A DNA stretch of 64,000 nucleotides from assembly GCF_002532045.1 (NCBI RefSeq), contig NZ_NWTG01000014.1:1-64000 (forward strand). Direction: 5' to 3'. The DNA is from Bradyrhizobium sp. C9. GTDB lineage: Bacteria > Pseudomonadota > Alphaproteobacteria > Rhizobiales > Xanthobacteraceae. Shown in pieces: positions 17,500-25,525 of this stretch. The stretch's first letter is position 1, and each line of letters starts with the position of its first letter. The notes under the pieces were generated by a model. That model was not told where the DNA came from and searched no databases. It was given only the letters and a program-made list of their open reading frames with translations. The position numbers and the translations under genes were made by a program.

Positions 17500-18674
17500 C
17501 GCCGTCCGAACCTCGCAACGGCACCCAGCATCAACAGCAGCGCAACGCCGATTACGCCAGCGCCGGCCATGCCCCAGGCGGTGGACGTGCTCACGGTGAC
17601 GCGGAACTGGCTCGACGCGGTCTCGCCGCGTGCGGTGGCGCGCATCGCGAGCTGGTAGTCGCCGGCGAGCGACTTGTCGCTCGGCGTCACCAGCGCCTGC
17701 ACCTCGGTGTCCTTGCCGGGCACCAGACGCTCGATCTTCGCCGGCTGGAACGTGACCTTCCAGCCGCTCGGCGCCGTTGCGGCGAGCTCGATATTGTCGG
17801 CCGGCGCGGTGCCGCTGTTGGTGACGACGACCGGGATCGTGCTCTGCTCGGCGGCGACCGCGCGCGCGCTCAACAGCCCGTCACGGCCGGAGAGCTGAAG
17901 CTGCGGCTGACCTGCGATGTCGAGCGCCACCTCGGCCTGCGCCGACGCATCCTCGGCATTGACCGTGACCTTGACCGGGAAATGCCCGGCATCGATCGCA
18001 CTCGGCGGTCGCACCTTGAGCTTGATGTCCTTGGACTGTCCGGCATCGATCGGGATCGAGGACAGTTCCTGCGTACCATAGGCCTCGGTGAACGAGGTCT
18101 CGAAGTTCTGCGGCGCCGCAGCGGCGAAACTTGCGACCAGGTTGCGGCCGCTGTCGTTCTTGATGGTCAGCGTGTACTCGAAATTCGATTTCGGGCTGCC
18201 ACGCAATTCGGGGAGCTTCGAGCTCACCGTCAGCTTTGCCGGCAATTCCTTGGCAAGCGCGACCACGATCGGCAATGTTGCCTCGCTGCCCTGCCCTTCG
18301 GCCTTCACCGTCAGCGTCTGCTCGGCGAGCGAGGCATTGGCGGGCACGTCGAGCCGCAGCTGCAACGGCACGCTGGAGTCGGGCGCCGGCATCGCAGCCG
18401 CAACCGGCTGGCCGCCGCCGAGCAGCGTCGCGGTCCAGCCGCTCGGCACGCCCTCGACCGAAAGCTTGTAGCGCTGCGGACCGAGATCGTAGTTCTGCAG
18501 ACGCAGCGAGATGTTGGAGGTGGTGCCGGGCCTGATGGTGACGGCCGGATAGTCCGTCATCATGTAGAGCCCCTTGATGTCGTGAGGCGGCTCTGCGGCG
18601 GAGGCGGAGGGAATGGCAAGGGGAATAGCAAGTCCGAAGGCGACGACAAGGCGCGCAACATCGAGCGCTCGCAT
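17496..18674 (-). CDS. NEW3-domain secreted/membrane-anchored protein of an ABC operon
   Basis: A 392-residue protein. The signal peptide ends at SASAAEP. Repeated Ig-like beta domains follow, including NEW3-type segments (VPSGWTATLLGG, APSGWKVTFQPAKI), then a C-terminal transmembrane helix (AGVIGVALLLMLGAVA) and a short basic tail. The bulk should face the periplasm, anchored to the inner membrane. It is the first gene of the operon with the ATPase and ABC-2 permease. ATG 18674 is chosen for the signal peptide and AGGAG upstream. The molecule moved or bound is unknown. Confidence 0.8.
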   Translation of the reverse strand: MRALDVARLVVAFGLAIPLAIPSASAAEPPHDIKGLYMMTDYPAVTIRPGTTSNISLRLQNYDLGPQRYKLSVEGVPSGWTATLLGGGQPVAAAMPAPDSSVPLQLRLDVPANASLAEQTLTVKAEGQGSEATLPIVVALAKELPAKLTVSSKLPELRGSPKSNFEYTLTIKNDSGRNLVASFAAAAPQNFETSFTEAYGTQELSSIPIDAGQSKDIKLKVRPPSAIDAGHFPVKVTVNAEDASAQAEVALDIAGQPQLQLSGRDGLLSARAVAAEQSTIPVVVTNSGTAPADNIELAATAPSGWKVTFQPAKIERLVPGKDTEVQALVTPSDKSLAGDYQLAMRATARGETASSQFRVTVSTSTAWGMAGAGVIGVALLLMLGAVARFGRR

Positions 18675-18930
18675 GGGCAAACACTCCTGCAAGAAGGGCG
18701 GGATTGGCTGATTTGACACTGCGCGCCGATGAACACCGTGGCAGCGGCATGACCGATCATCGAGCCAATCGTGACGAAATCTCGGCAGCGCAATTACAAA
18801 TGAGTAATGCACGCGGTTTCGCGCGGGCAACCTTCGTCTACCGACGTTAGTCTAGGTCGCGATGCGATCGCCTTGATGTGCGGATTAGTCGTTGCGCCTG
18901 TGCAAGCTGTCGCGCGAACGTTCCGGTGGC

Positions 18931-20643
18931 TCAAAGTCCCTTGATGATCCCCGCGTCGATCAGCAGGCGGTTGAAGCGGCGCGCTTCCGCGCCGTCCTTG
19001 CAGGCGTAGAACGCGCCGTTGCAGCGAAGCATGATTGCCTTCTGCTCCTCGAACGACGGATCGAGCGGAATGCCCGCGGCTTCCTGGATCACCAGCGGCA
19101 GATAGGCGGCGTCGATCGTGTCCATCACCGTCGGGCTCTTCACCGGTTCGAAGTTGATGGCATCGATCGCATAATAGGTCGCGTAGTAGCGCGGATCGTA
19201 ATTCATCAGTTTCTTGCCGATGCCGGCCTCGTCGAGCCCGGGATCGAGCAGCTGCGGCGAGAACTCCGGCTGGTGATCGCCATAGCGCACGATCAGGAAC
19301 GGCTGCGCAGGAAACTTCTTCTTCAGCGCCGCGACAAAGCCGGCATAGTCGTTGGCGCTCATCGCCTGCCGCCGCAGATATTCGTCGACCGACGGCGTGT
19401 TGCCCGGCCGCTTCCACGCCGGCAGCAGCTCGGGACGGAATTTCCTCTCCCACGGGAAATGATTGGCGGCGAGATAGACGAAGGTGAACAGCGGCGTGCC
19501 TGATGTCTTCTGCTCGGCCATCAGCTTCAGCGCCTTGTCGTAGAAGAAGCCGTCGGGCTCGACGTCCTTCGCATGCAGGTCATGCGCGTCGTAGAATTGC
19601 TGGATGCCGGTCGTGGTCTGGAAGCTGCGCGCGCTCATGAAGGCGCCGAACGCCGGATAGAGCGACAGCGTGTCGTAGCCGCAGCGGCGCAGCGCCAGCG
19701 GCAGGCCGCGCTCGACACGGCCCGATGCGATGCGGGTGACGAAATAGGCGAACCGGCCGAACGAGCGCGAGGACAATCCCGCCAGCACGTTGTACTCGGT
19801 GAACCAGCTCGGTCCGCCATTGCTCTCGGCGAGGAATTTTCGCTCGACGCCGTCATAGGATTTGAACTGGCTGCCATAGCCCGGCGGAACCTTGACGCCG
19901 GAAGCGGCGCGGATGTCGAAGCTCGATTCATCATGGATCATGATGATATTCGGCCGCCGTCCGGCCGGGTGGCAGGCGTCGACCAGCGGCATCTTGAGCT
20001 GGTCGCTCGCGCTCGGATCCGACTCCATGAAGCCATAGGCGACGAAGTCCGACACCGCGGTCACGCCGGAGCGCGCGAATTTCGACAGATAGCCGTCGTC
20101 GTAGTAGCCGCGCCAGGCCTCGTCCGGCCAGGCGAAAGCATAGCCCGAGAGCGCCGCGGTGCAGGCAAGGCAGGCGGCCGCGGCCGGCAGGCGGCGGATG
20201 CGGAACGGATCGAGCCACCACAGCGCGTACATCAGCGGCAGCGTCACGAGGCCGGCGCCGATGATCGACCAGCGCAGGTTCGGAAAGATCGTGAGCAGGA
20301 ACGCCGCGGTGTCGCGATCGATCACCATCAGGTCGACGAAGTTCGCAGTCATCTGCACCACGTCGTGCTTGAACCGCGACAGCAGCACCAGCACCACGAC
20401 CAGCGTCAGCGACAGCGCGCCCGACATCGCCGGCCGGCGCAGCAGCGCGATGAACAGGAAGTTCAGGATTCCCCAGGTGAGCAGGAAGCAGAGCCGCGAA
20501 CCGAAATCGGTCTCGGTCCGCAGCATCAGGATCAGCGCGCCGAGATGCGGCGCAGCGACCGCCATCAACCGCCAAATGCCGATCGCGGCAAGACCGCCGG
20601 CCAGCGCGGCAACGGACGAGTTTTGCTGAGGCGCGGGCGCCAT
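18931..20643 (-). CDS. Membrane sulfatase-like hydrolase/transferase (LTA synthase superfamily)
   Basis: A 570-residue protein with about five membrane segments in the first 200 residues and a periplasmic sulfatase-fold domain. PNIIMIHDESSFD is the first metal-site region, with Ser in the nucleophile neighbourhood, and VRYGDHQPEF is the C-terminal metal-binding DH motif. Relatives transfer phosphoglycerol or phosphoethanolamine to glycans or lipid A. A Gram-negative setting favours glucan or lipid modification. ATG 20643 has no strong ribosome-binding site. No glycan operon adjoins. Nothing is visible in the gap 18675-18930. Confidence 0.75.
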   Translation of the reverse strand: MAPAPQQNSSVAALAGGLAAIGIWRLMAVAAPHLGALILMLRTETDFGSRLCFLLTWGILNFLFIALLRRPAMSGALSLTLVVVLVLLSRFKHDVVQMTANFVDLMVIDRDTAAFLLTIFPNLRWSIIGAGLVTLPLMYALWWLDPFRIRRLPAAAACLACTAALSGYAFAWPDEAWRGYYDDGYLSKFARSGVTAVSDFVAYGFMESDPSASDQLKMPLVDACHPAGRRPNIIMIHDESSFDIRAASGVKVPPGYGSQFKSYDGVERKFLAESNGGPSWFTEYNVLAGLSSRSFGRFAYFVTRIASGRVERGLPLALRRCGYDTLSLYPAFGAFMSARSFQTTTGIQQFYDAHDLHAKDVEPDGFFYDKALKLMAEQKTSGTPLFTFVYLAANHFPWERKFRPELLPAWKRPGNTPSVDEYLRRQAMSANDYAGFVAALKKKFPAQPFLIVRYGDHQPEFSPQLLDPGLDEAGIGKKLMNYDPRYYATYYAIDAINFEPVKSPTVMDTIDAAYLPLVIQEAAGIPLDPSFEEQKAIMLRCNGAFYACKDGAEARRFNRLLIDAGIIKGL

Positions 20644-20810
20644 GGGCGGTACGCAATACAACCCGGCGCAATGCCACCGCCTTGACTGGCAACGGCCAGG
20701 AGGCAAACGGCACAGCCGGAGTCTGTGCCGTGTCACAAAACCGTAATTGAATCGTCATGAACGCGCAATGAATTTGCCCGCCCGGAGCGCGCCGGCCGGC
20801 GCGGTGCGCC

Positions 20811-21515
20811 TCAGACCTTCGCCGCAGGCCCTGCAATGCCGGCGATGAAGAGGTCGACGATGTCAGCGGCCATCTGCTCGACCTCCGCTTCTGCGACGCC
20901 CCAGCGCGGCAAATGGCCGTCGATATGCATCCGCGCGAAACCATAGACCAGCGCGCGGCCGGCGATCTGGACCTGCTTCAGATCCTGGATCCGAAGCTGA
21001 CCGGCCGAAAATGCTTCGGCCAGCATGCGCTCGGTCAGGCCGATCAGCTCCGCATTGTCGCTGGAGACCCCGGCCGAGCGGTCGTGGTCGAAGAAGCGGC
21101 GGCTGGAGATGATCTCGAAATGGGTCGGGTTCTTCATCGCCCAGCGCAGATAGGCGATCCCGAGGCAGCGGAAGCGGCCGAGCGGATCGCCTGACGGTGC
21201 ATCGGCCAGCGCCATCTCGATCTCGGCGCGGAAGCGGCGCTGCGCCTCCTCCGCCACCGCGTTCATCAGCGCATCCCGGCTCGGGAAATGCCGGAACGGC
21301 GCACCGGGCGAGACCCCGGCGCGGCGGGCGGCCTCGCGGACGCTGACCGCCTCCGGCCCGCCCTCGCCGACCAGCTGCATGGCAGCCTCGATCAGGACCC
21401 GGCGGAGGTCGCCATGATGATACGGCTTGGCCGCCGGCGCCCGCGCCGCGACGGCCGGACGCGGCTTGTTGGACCGGCGTCCGGTGGGCGGCGGGTTCTT
21501 GGCGGGGCGGCGCAT
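20811..21515 (-). CDS. TetR/AcrR-family repressor with WHG-type C-terminal domain
   Basis: A 234-residue regulator with an N-terminal basic Pro/Arg/Ala-rich extension, then the TetR DNA-binding domain (about residues 32-85; YHHGDLRRVLIEAAM, SVREAARRAGVSPGAPFRHF). The C-terminal half (RCLGIAYLRWAMKNPTHFEII) matches the WHG ligand-binding type. It is divergent from a membrane protein gene, with two matching operator-like palindromes in the 109-base gap. Autorepression and control of the neighbour are inferred. Confidence 0.85.
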   Translation of the reverse strand: MRRPAKNPPPTGRRSNKPRPAVAARAPAAKPYHHGDLRRVLIEAAMQLVGEGGPEAVSVREAARRAGVSPGAPFRHFPSRDALMNAVAEEAQRRFRAEIEMALADAPSGDPLGRFRCLGIAYLRWAMKNPTHFEIISSRRFFDHDRSAGVSSDNAELIGLTERMLAEAFSAGQLRIQDLKQVQIAGRALVYGFARMHIDGHLPRWGVAEAEVEQMAADIVDLFIAGIAGPAAKV

Positions 21516-21545
21516 GACGCACCTCTAGCATCACCCGCTTGTGAA

Positions 21546-21562
21546 TGTAAGCGGCGATTACA
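21546..21562. promoter_or_regulatory. TetR operator candidate 1, TGTAA-N7-TTACA
   Basis: TGTAA and TTACA arms with seven bases between (GCGGCGA). It has the same arms and a shared GGCGA core with the copy at 21589-21605, and lies nearer the tetR start. Two matching palindromes between divergent tetR and target genes are the expected layout for a TetR operator. Confidence 0.7.
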
Positions 21563-21588
21563 CGGCTTGACCGTATCCCATCGCGAAA

Positions 21589-21605
21589 TGTAACTGGCGA
21601 TTACA
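21589..21605. promoter_or_regulatory. TetR operator candidate 2, TGTAA-N7-TTACA
   Basis: A second palindrome with core CTGGCGA, 43 bases from the first, about four helical turns. A weak promoter TTGACC (21567-21572) with a -10 at about 21589-21595 points to the membrane protein gene and would be blocked by binding here. Confidence 0.7.
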
Positions 21606-21624
21606 TCAACACGGGAGGCAGGAT

Positions 21625-22245
21625 ATGGCGACGCGTCGAAACTGGTTCGAGGGCTGGCGGCTGTTCGGCCTGCTCACACTGACCCTGATCGGGCTTTCGA
21701 TCTGGATCGCCGCGATGCGGCAGTTCGAGGTCGATGGCGTGCGGATGGTGATCCGCTTCACGGCGCGGACCTCGCTGCTTTTCTTCTGCCTCGCCTTCTC
21801 GGCGGCCGCGCTGGCGCGGCTCTGGCCGAACGGCTGGACGCATTGGCAGCGCCGCAACCGCCGCTATCTCGGCGTCACCTTCGCTGCCTCGCACGCCATC
21901 CACGCGGCCGCGATCACGGCGTTCGCCATGTTCGATCCGGCCGGCTTCGCCGCCGCAACCTCTATCGTCTCCTACATCTTCGGCGGCATCGGCTATCTCG
22001 TCATCATCGCGCTGACCGCGACCTCGTTCGATCGCACCGCTGCGCTGCTGGGCCAGCGCGCCTGGCGCAGGCTGCATCTGGTTGGCGGCTATTATCTGCT
22101 GCTGCAGTTCACGGTCTCGTTCGGCAAGCGGATTCCCGAGATGCCGCTCTACGCGCTGTTCCTGGTGCCGCTCGCCGCGGTGTTCGCGCTCAGGATGATC
22201 AGCATGGCCGCGCGGCCTGCGCCACGCCAGGCACAGGCGAGCTGA
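21625..22245 (+). CDS. Ferric-reductase-like transmembrane protein
   Basis: A 206-residue membrane protein with about six hydrophobic segments. Histidines in AASHAIHAAAI and RRLHLVGGYY sit in helices, as for haem ligands in the MsrQ/YedZ ferric-reductase-like family. GGGAGG precedes ATG 21625. It lies beside a TetR gene and downstream of the second operator. No MsrP-like periplasmic reductase is present, so I do not assign the msrQ role. Confidence 0.7.
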   Translation: MATRRNWFEGWRLFGLLTLTLIGLSIWIAAMRQFEVDGVRMVIRFTARTSLLFFCLAFSAAALARLWPNGWTHWQRRNRRYLGVTFAASHAIHAAAITAFAMFDPAGFAAATSIVSYIFGGIGYLVIIALTATSFDRTAALLGQRAWRRLHLVGGYYLLLQFTVSFGKRIPEMPLYALFLVPLAAVFALRMISMAARPAPRQAQAS

Positions 22246-22257
22246 ATTCAGGCCGCC

Positions 22258-22491
22258 TCACACCAGGTGAAACTTGCGGCCGAGCCGACGATGCACCGAC
22301 AGCACCGCGCGGTCGACGTCGCTGATCAGGCTGTCGCCGAGCACCACGTTCGGAATCTCCCAGTTGCGCCCGGCCTGCCCATCGGGCAGCGCGGCGACCG
22401 CCGGCACGCGGGCGGTCTCGCAGCCGGGCTGGGCGCGCAGCGCCTCCTCGGCAAGCTGGGTCAATTCGTGCTGGCTCTTTCCGTCAGTCAT
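22258..22491 (-). CDS. Small hypothetical protein
   Basis: A 77-residue soluble protein beginning MTDGKSQHELTQLAEEALRA and ending KFHLV. It contains a segment GRNWEIPNVVLGDSLISDVDRAV and no known domain. Codon use matches the neighbours. It ends 12 bases from the convergent membrane-protein gene and lies downstream of the LprI-like gene on the same strand. Function unknown. Confidence 0.6.
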   Translation of the reverse strand: MTDGKSQHELTQLAEEALRAQPGCETARVPAVAALPDGQAGRNWEIPNVVLGDSLISDVDRAVLSVHRRLGRKFHLV

Positions 22492-22519
22492 GACCGAGGT
22501 CCTGACTCCGGAAGATGGC

Positions 22520-22918
22520 TCACTGATGGCCGAGATTTTCCAGTTCCTTGGCGCGGGCTTCCGTCATGCTGCGCATGCATTCGCCGGCATCGAGCCGGGC
22601 GATGGTGCCCTCGCCGAGGTCGTAATACAGGCAATTCGCGTCACGGTACTGGATCCATAGCCGTTGCGCGGTGCGCAACTGGTCGCGCTGCTTGTCGCCG
22701 GCGGCATCCTTCAGCGCCTGCTGATAGGCGACGTTCATCCGCTTGTCCCATTGCGCGGTCTTGGCCTTGAGGCACTCGACCATCTGGTAGGTGCTGCCGT
22801 CGCAGGATTGTTCTCCATCGCCCTGATCGCCGGCCCAGGCCGACGAGGTGGCGACGACGAAAACGGCCGCAACCAGGCGCCCGAGCCTGCACACGCCTGT
22901 CGTGATAGCCGATTTCAT
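22520..22918 (-). CDS. LprI/DUF1311 family periplasmic protein
   Basis: A 132-residue secreted protein. The signal peptide ends near SSAWAG. The mature domain has the DUF1311 pattern: an early CDGSTYQMVECLK, a central WDKRMNVAYQQAL, then LRTAQRLWIQYRDANCLYY and GECMRSMTEARAKEL. Four cysteines fit two disulfides. Homologues of LprI inhibit lysozyme, but most DUF1311 proteins are uncharacterised. ATG 22918 is chosen for the signal peptide and AAGGGAAGG upstream. Confidence 0.8.
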   Translation of the reverse strand: MKSAITTGVCRLGRLVAAVFVVATSSAWAGDQGDGEQSCDGSTYQMVECLKAKTAQWDKRMNVAYQQALKDAAGDKQRDQLRTAQRLWIQYRDANCLYYDLGEGTIARLDAGECMRSMTEARAKELENLGHQ

Positions 22919-23031
22919 GCCGCCTTCCCTTTCGATGAATCCCATGGAGCCACACGTTAGTGCCGCCGTAGCCCATCCCGTTCATATCGGTCGCACCGCG
23001 GCTGGCCTTCCCGATCCGTGCAGGATATTTG

Positions 23032-24069
23032 ATGGACATGGAGGGATTCATGCGGCGGAGCGTGACGCCTGCAATCGTTTTGACCGTGCTCGGCCTGCTC
23101 GTCGGCGGGCTGTTTCGCTACGCCTTCGACCAATCCGACGAGGCCTCCGTTGCGAACTATACGCGCAGCGCGCTCGAAGGCGCCGTCATCACCCTGATCG
23201 TCTGGGCAACGCATCTCAATCTGGCCGCGCGTGGCGGCTGGCTACGGCGGCGGCCGCTCATCGTCGAGCTGATTGCCCGCTCCGTGATCCTCGCCGTTAT
23301 CGTTGCGGTCGCTGCGATTGTGCTGGAGGTCGTCCTCTACGGGCATGGCGTCGAGGCGAAGTGGATTCGCGAGACCTTCTTCAAGATCATCGGTGTCGGC
23401 CTGCTGCTGTCGATCCCGATCACCACGATCTACGAACTGGTCCGGATGATCGGTGGCCATACGCTGCTCAGCATCGTGCTGGGACGCTACCGCCAGCCGG
23501 TGCGCGAGGAACGCGCGCTGCTGTTCCTCGACCTGGTCGGCTCGACGACGCTGGCGGAGGCGATGGGCGAGCTGCGTGTGCAGGAGCTCTTGACGCGCTT
23601 CTTCTCGGACATCGATGAGCCGATCGTGGCGCATGGCGGCGAGGTTCATGCCTATGTCGGCGACGAGGTCATCGTGACCTGGCCGGCCGGCACGGGTCAG
23701 CCGTCGCGGCGCTACCTCGACTGCGTGTTCGCGATCGAAGACCGCCTCGCCAAGCGGGCCGACCATTATCGCAAGGAGTTCGGCGTGGTGCCGGCATTCC
23801 GCGCCGGGATGCATGCTGGGCCGGTCGTCATCGGCGAATGCGGCGACTCGCGGCGGCAGATCGCCTATTTCGGCGATACCGTGAACGTCACGGCGCGGCT
23901 GCAGGCGCATTGCAAGGAGGCCGGCCGGCCGCTGCTGATCTCGGGCGAGCTGCGTCGCCTGCTGCCTCTGAACCTTGATCTTGCCGTTGAGCCGCTCGGC
24001 TCGACGCAATTGCGCGGGCGCGCCGCATCGATCGAGGTCTTCGCGGTCGCGCGGCGCGCAACGTCCTAA
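23032..24069 (+). CDS. Membrane-anchored class III adenylate/guanylate cyclase
   Basis: A 345-residue protein with about four membrane segments (about 13-30, 48-65, 80-103, 118-140) and a C-terminal cyclase domain. Metal-binding D167 (FLDLVGST) and D211 (YVGDEV) are present, as are N285 and R289 in FGDTVNVTARL, so the domain looks catalytically complete. AGGA lies six bases before ATG 23032; an ATG at 23050 after GGAGGG is an alternative. It would make cAMP or cGMP in response to a membrane cue. No effector gene is adjacent. Confidence 0.85.
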   Translation: MDMEGFMRRSVTPAIVLTVLGLLVGGLFRYAFDQSDEASVANYTRSALEGAVITLIVWATHLNLAARGGWLRRRPLIVELIARSVILAVIVAVAAIVLEVVLYGHGVEAKWIRETFFKIIGVGLLLSIPITTIYELVRMIGGHTLLSIVLGRYRQPVREERALLFLDLVGSTTLAEAMGELRVQELLTRFFSDIDEPIVAHGGEVHAYVGDEVIVTWPAGTGQPSRRYLDCVFAIEDRLAKRADHYRKEFGVVPAFRAGMHAGPVVIGECGDSRRQIAYFGDTVNVTARLQAHCKEAGRPLLISGELRRLLPLNLDLAVEPLGSTQLRGRAASIEVFAVARRATS

Positions 24070-24260
24070 ACAATTCCTTACACTGCACCGGCATCGGCTT
24101 CCGTTGGGCCGAAAGCATGAATTTGATCAAGTCTGGTCGCGGCCCGTTAAGGATGGCAATGGACCCGTATTTGCACCGGGTTCCACCTTAACGCAGGTGT
24201 AAGATCGCTAGCGATATCGTGCAGTCCGTTGTCATCCAAGAAAAACAAGGTTGCCCATCG

Positions 24261-25367
24261 ATGGCGCAACAGGCGTCACAATCGATTATTGCCGAACTCG
24301 AAGATGCGGTCCGGGACGGGACATCGGCCAAGCGCGTGCAGACGCTGCGGCAGGTCACCGATCTGTTCCTGAACGACGGCGACCGCCTCAACGATGAACA
24401 GGTCAAGGTGTTCGACGACGTGCTCTGCCTGCTCGTCGCGCGCGTCGAGACGCGTGCGCGGGCCGAGCTCAGCAAGCGGCTCGCGCCGCTCGACTATGCG
24501 CCGTTTGATGTGATTCACCATCTAGCCTGGGACGACGATATCGGCGTCGCCGGCGAGGTTTTGACCCACTCCAGCCGCCTCTCAAACGCCGCACTGCGGG
24601 AGATCGCCAGCAGCAAGGGACAGGACCATCTGTTCGCGATCTCGGCGCGGGAAAACCTGCCCGCATTCGTCACCGACGTGATCATCGACCGCGGCGAGGA
24701 CCGGGTGATCCGGCGCCTCGCCAAGAACGCCGGCGCTGAGTTCTCCGACAGCGGCTATTCCACGATCGTCGCCCGCGCCGAAGGCGACGACGAGCTGGTC
24801 GAGATCCTCGGGCTGCGCATCGATATTCCGGCCAAGCTGCTGCGCGACCTGCTGCAGCGCGCCAAGGAGACGGTGCGGGCCCGCCTGCTCGCGCTCGCAT
24901 CGCCCAGGGCACGCGAGGAGATCAGCCAGGTGCTGAACGACATCGCGCAGGAAGAGGCCGCCGCCCCGCGCCGCAACTACGGCATCGCCGAAGAACTGGT
25001 GAAGCTGATGAAGCAGCTCAACGAGCTCGACGATGCGGCGGTGTACAAGTTCGCCGAGGACGGCAAGTTCGACGAGGTCACGGTCGCGCTCGCCGTGCTC
25101 AACGACATGCCGATCGCGATGATCGAGCGCCTGATGCTCGGGCTGCGCTCCGACCTGCTGCTGATCCCGTGCCGCTCGGCGCGGCTCAACTGGCCGACGG
25201 TCGAAACCATCCTGCGCAAGCGGCCGTTGCCGCATCAGATCGACCATGCGACGCTCGAGATCGCGCACCGCGATTACCGGCGGCTGTCGCTGGAAACCGC
25301 CCAGCGCACCGTGCGGTTCTGGCAGCTGCACAACAGGATCGAGAAGCAGCCGATGGCGGCCGGCTAG
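24261..25367 (+). CDS. DUF2336 domain-containing protein
   Basis: A 368-residue, mostly helical soluble protein of the alphaproteobacterial DUF2336 family, recognisable by the repeated HEAT-like helical pattern (LSKRLAPLDYAPFDVIHHLAWDD, ALREIASSKGQDHL). No catalytic motif is visible. It stands alone between the cyclase and a strong terminator. ATG 24261 is taken; an upstream GTG at 24219 is possible. Function unknown. The gap 24070-24260 holds only a loose TTAAGG/CCTTAA inverted pair. Confidence 0.75.
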   Translation: MAQQASQSIIAELEDAVRDGTSAKRVQTLRQVTDLFLNDGDRLNDEQVKVFDDVLCLLVARVETRARAELSKRLAPLDYAPFDVIHHLAWDDDIGVAGEVLTHSSRLSNAALREIASSKGQDHLFAISARENLPAFVTDVIIDRGEDRVIRRLAKNAGAEFSDSGYSTIVARAEGDDELVEILGLRIDIPAKLLRDLLQRAKETVRARLLALASPRAREEISQVLNDIAQEEAAAPRRNYGIAEELVKLMKQLNELDDAAVYKFAEDGKFDEVTVALAVLNDMPIAMIERLMLGLRSDLLLIPCRSARLNWPTVETILRKRPLPHQIDHATLEIAHRDYRRLSLETAQRTVRFWQLHNRIEKQPMAAG

Positions 25368-25392
25368 CTGCTGCTGCCTTGTCGTGACAAAG

Positions 25393-25423
25393 AAAAAGGG
25401 TGGGCAACGCACCCACCCTTTTT
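25393..25423. terminator. Strong bidirectional rho-independent terminator
   Basis: AAAAAGGGTGGG (25393-25404), loop CAACGCA, CCCACCCTTTTT (25412-25423): a perfect 12-base stem flanked by A and T runs. It ends the DUF2336 gene on the plus strand. It also reads as a terminator on the minus strand, downstream of ilvC. Confidence 0.9.
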
Positions 25424-25432
25424 GATTCGATG

Positions 25433-25517
25433 CGTAGGGTGGGTTAGCGAAGCGTAACCCACCGCGTCTCCGCGGAACGAATTGGTGGGTTACGCCTTCG
25501 GCTAACCCACCCTACAC
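25433..25517. repeat. Complete palindromic intergenic repeat
   Basis: Outer arms GTAGGGTGGGTTAGC (25434-25448) and GCTAACCCACCCTAC (25501-25515) are perfect. Inner arms GCGTAACCCACC and GGTGGGTTACGC nest within. The element fills the space between the terminator and the ilvC end. A half copy lies at 49-65 and a decayed copy at 1545-1590, so it is a dispersed family, apparently non-coding. Confidence 0.85.
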
Positions 25518-25525
25518 GCCCGAGC

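Noticed and set aside
25433..25517. Palindromic repeat considered as an insertion sequence remnant
   Set aside because: No transposase fragment or target duplication; partial copies elsewhere in the window point to a small dispersed repeat.
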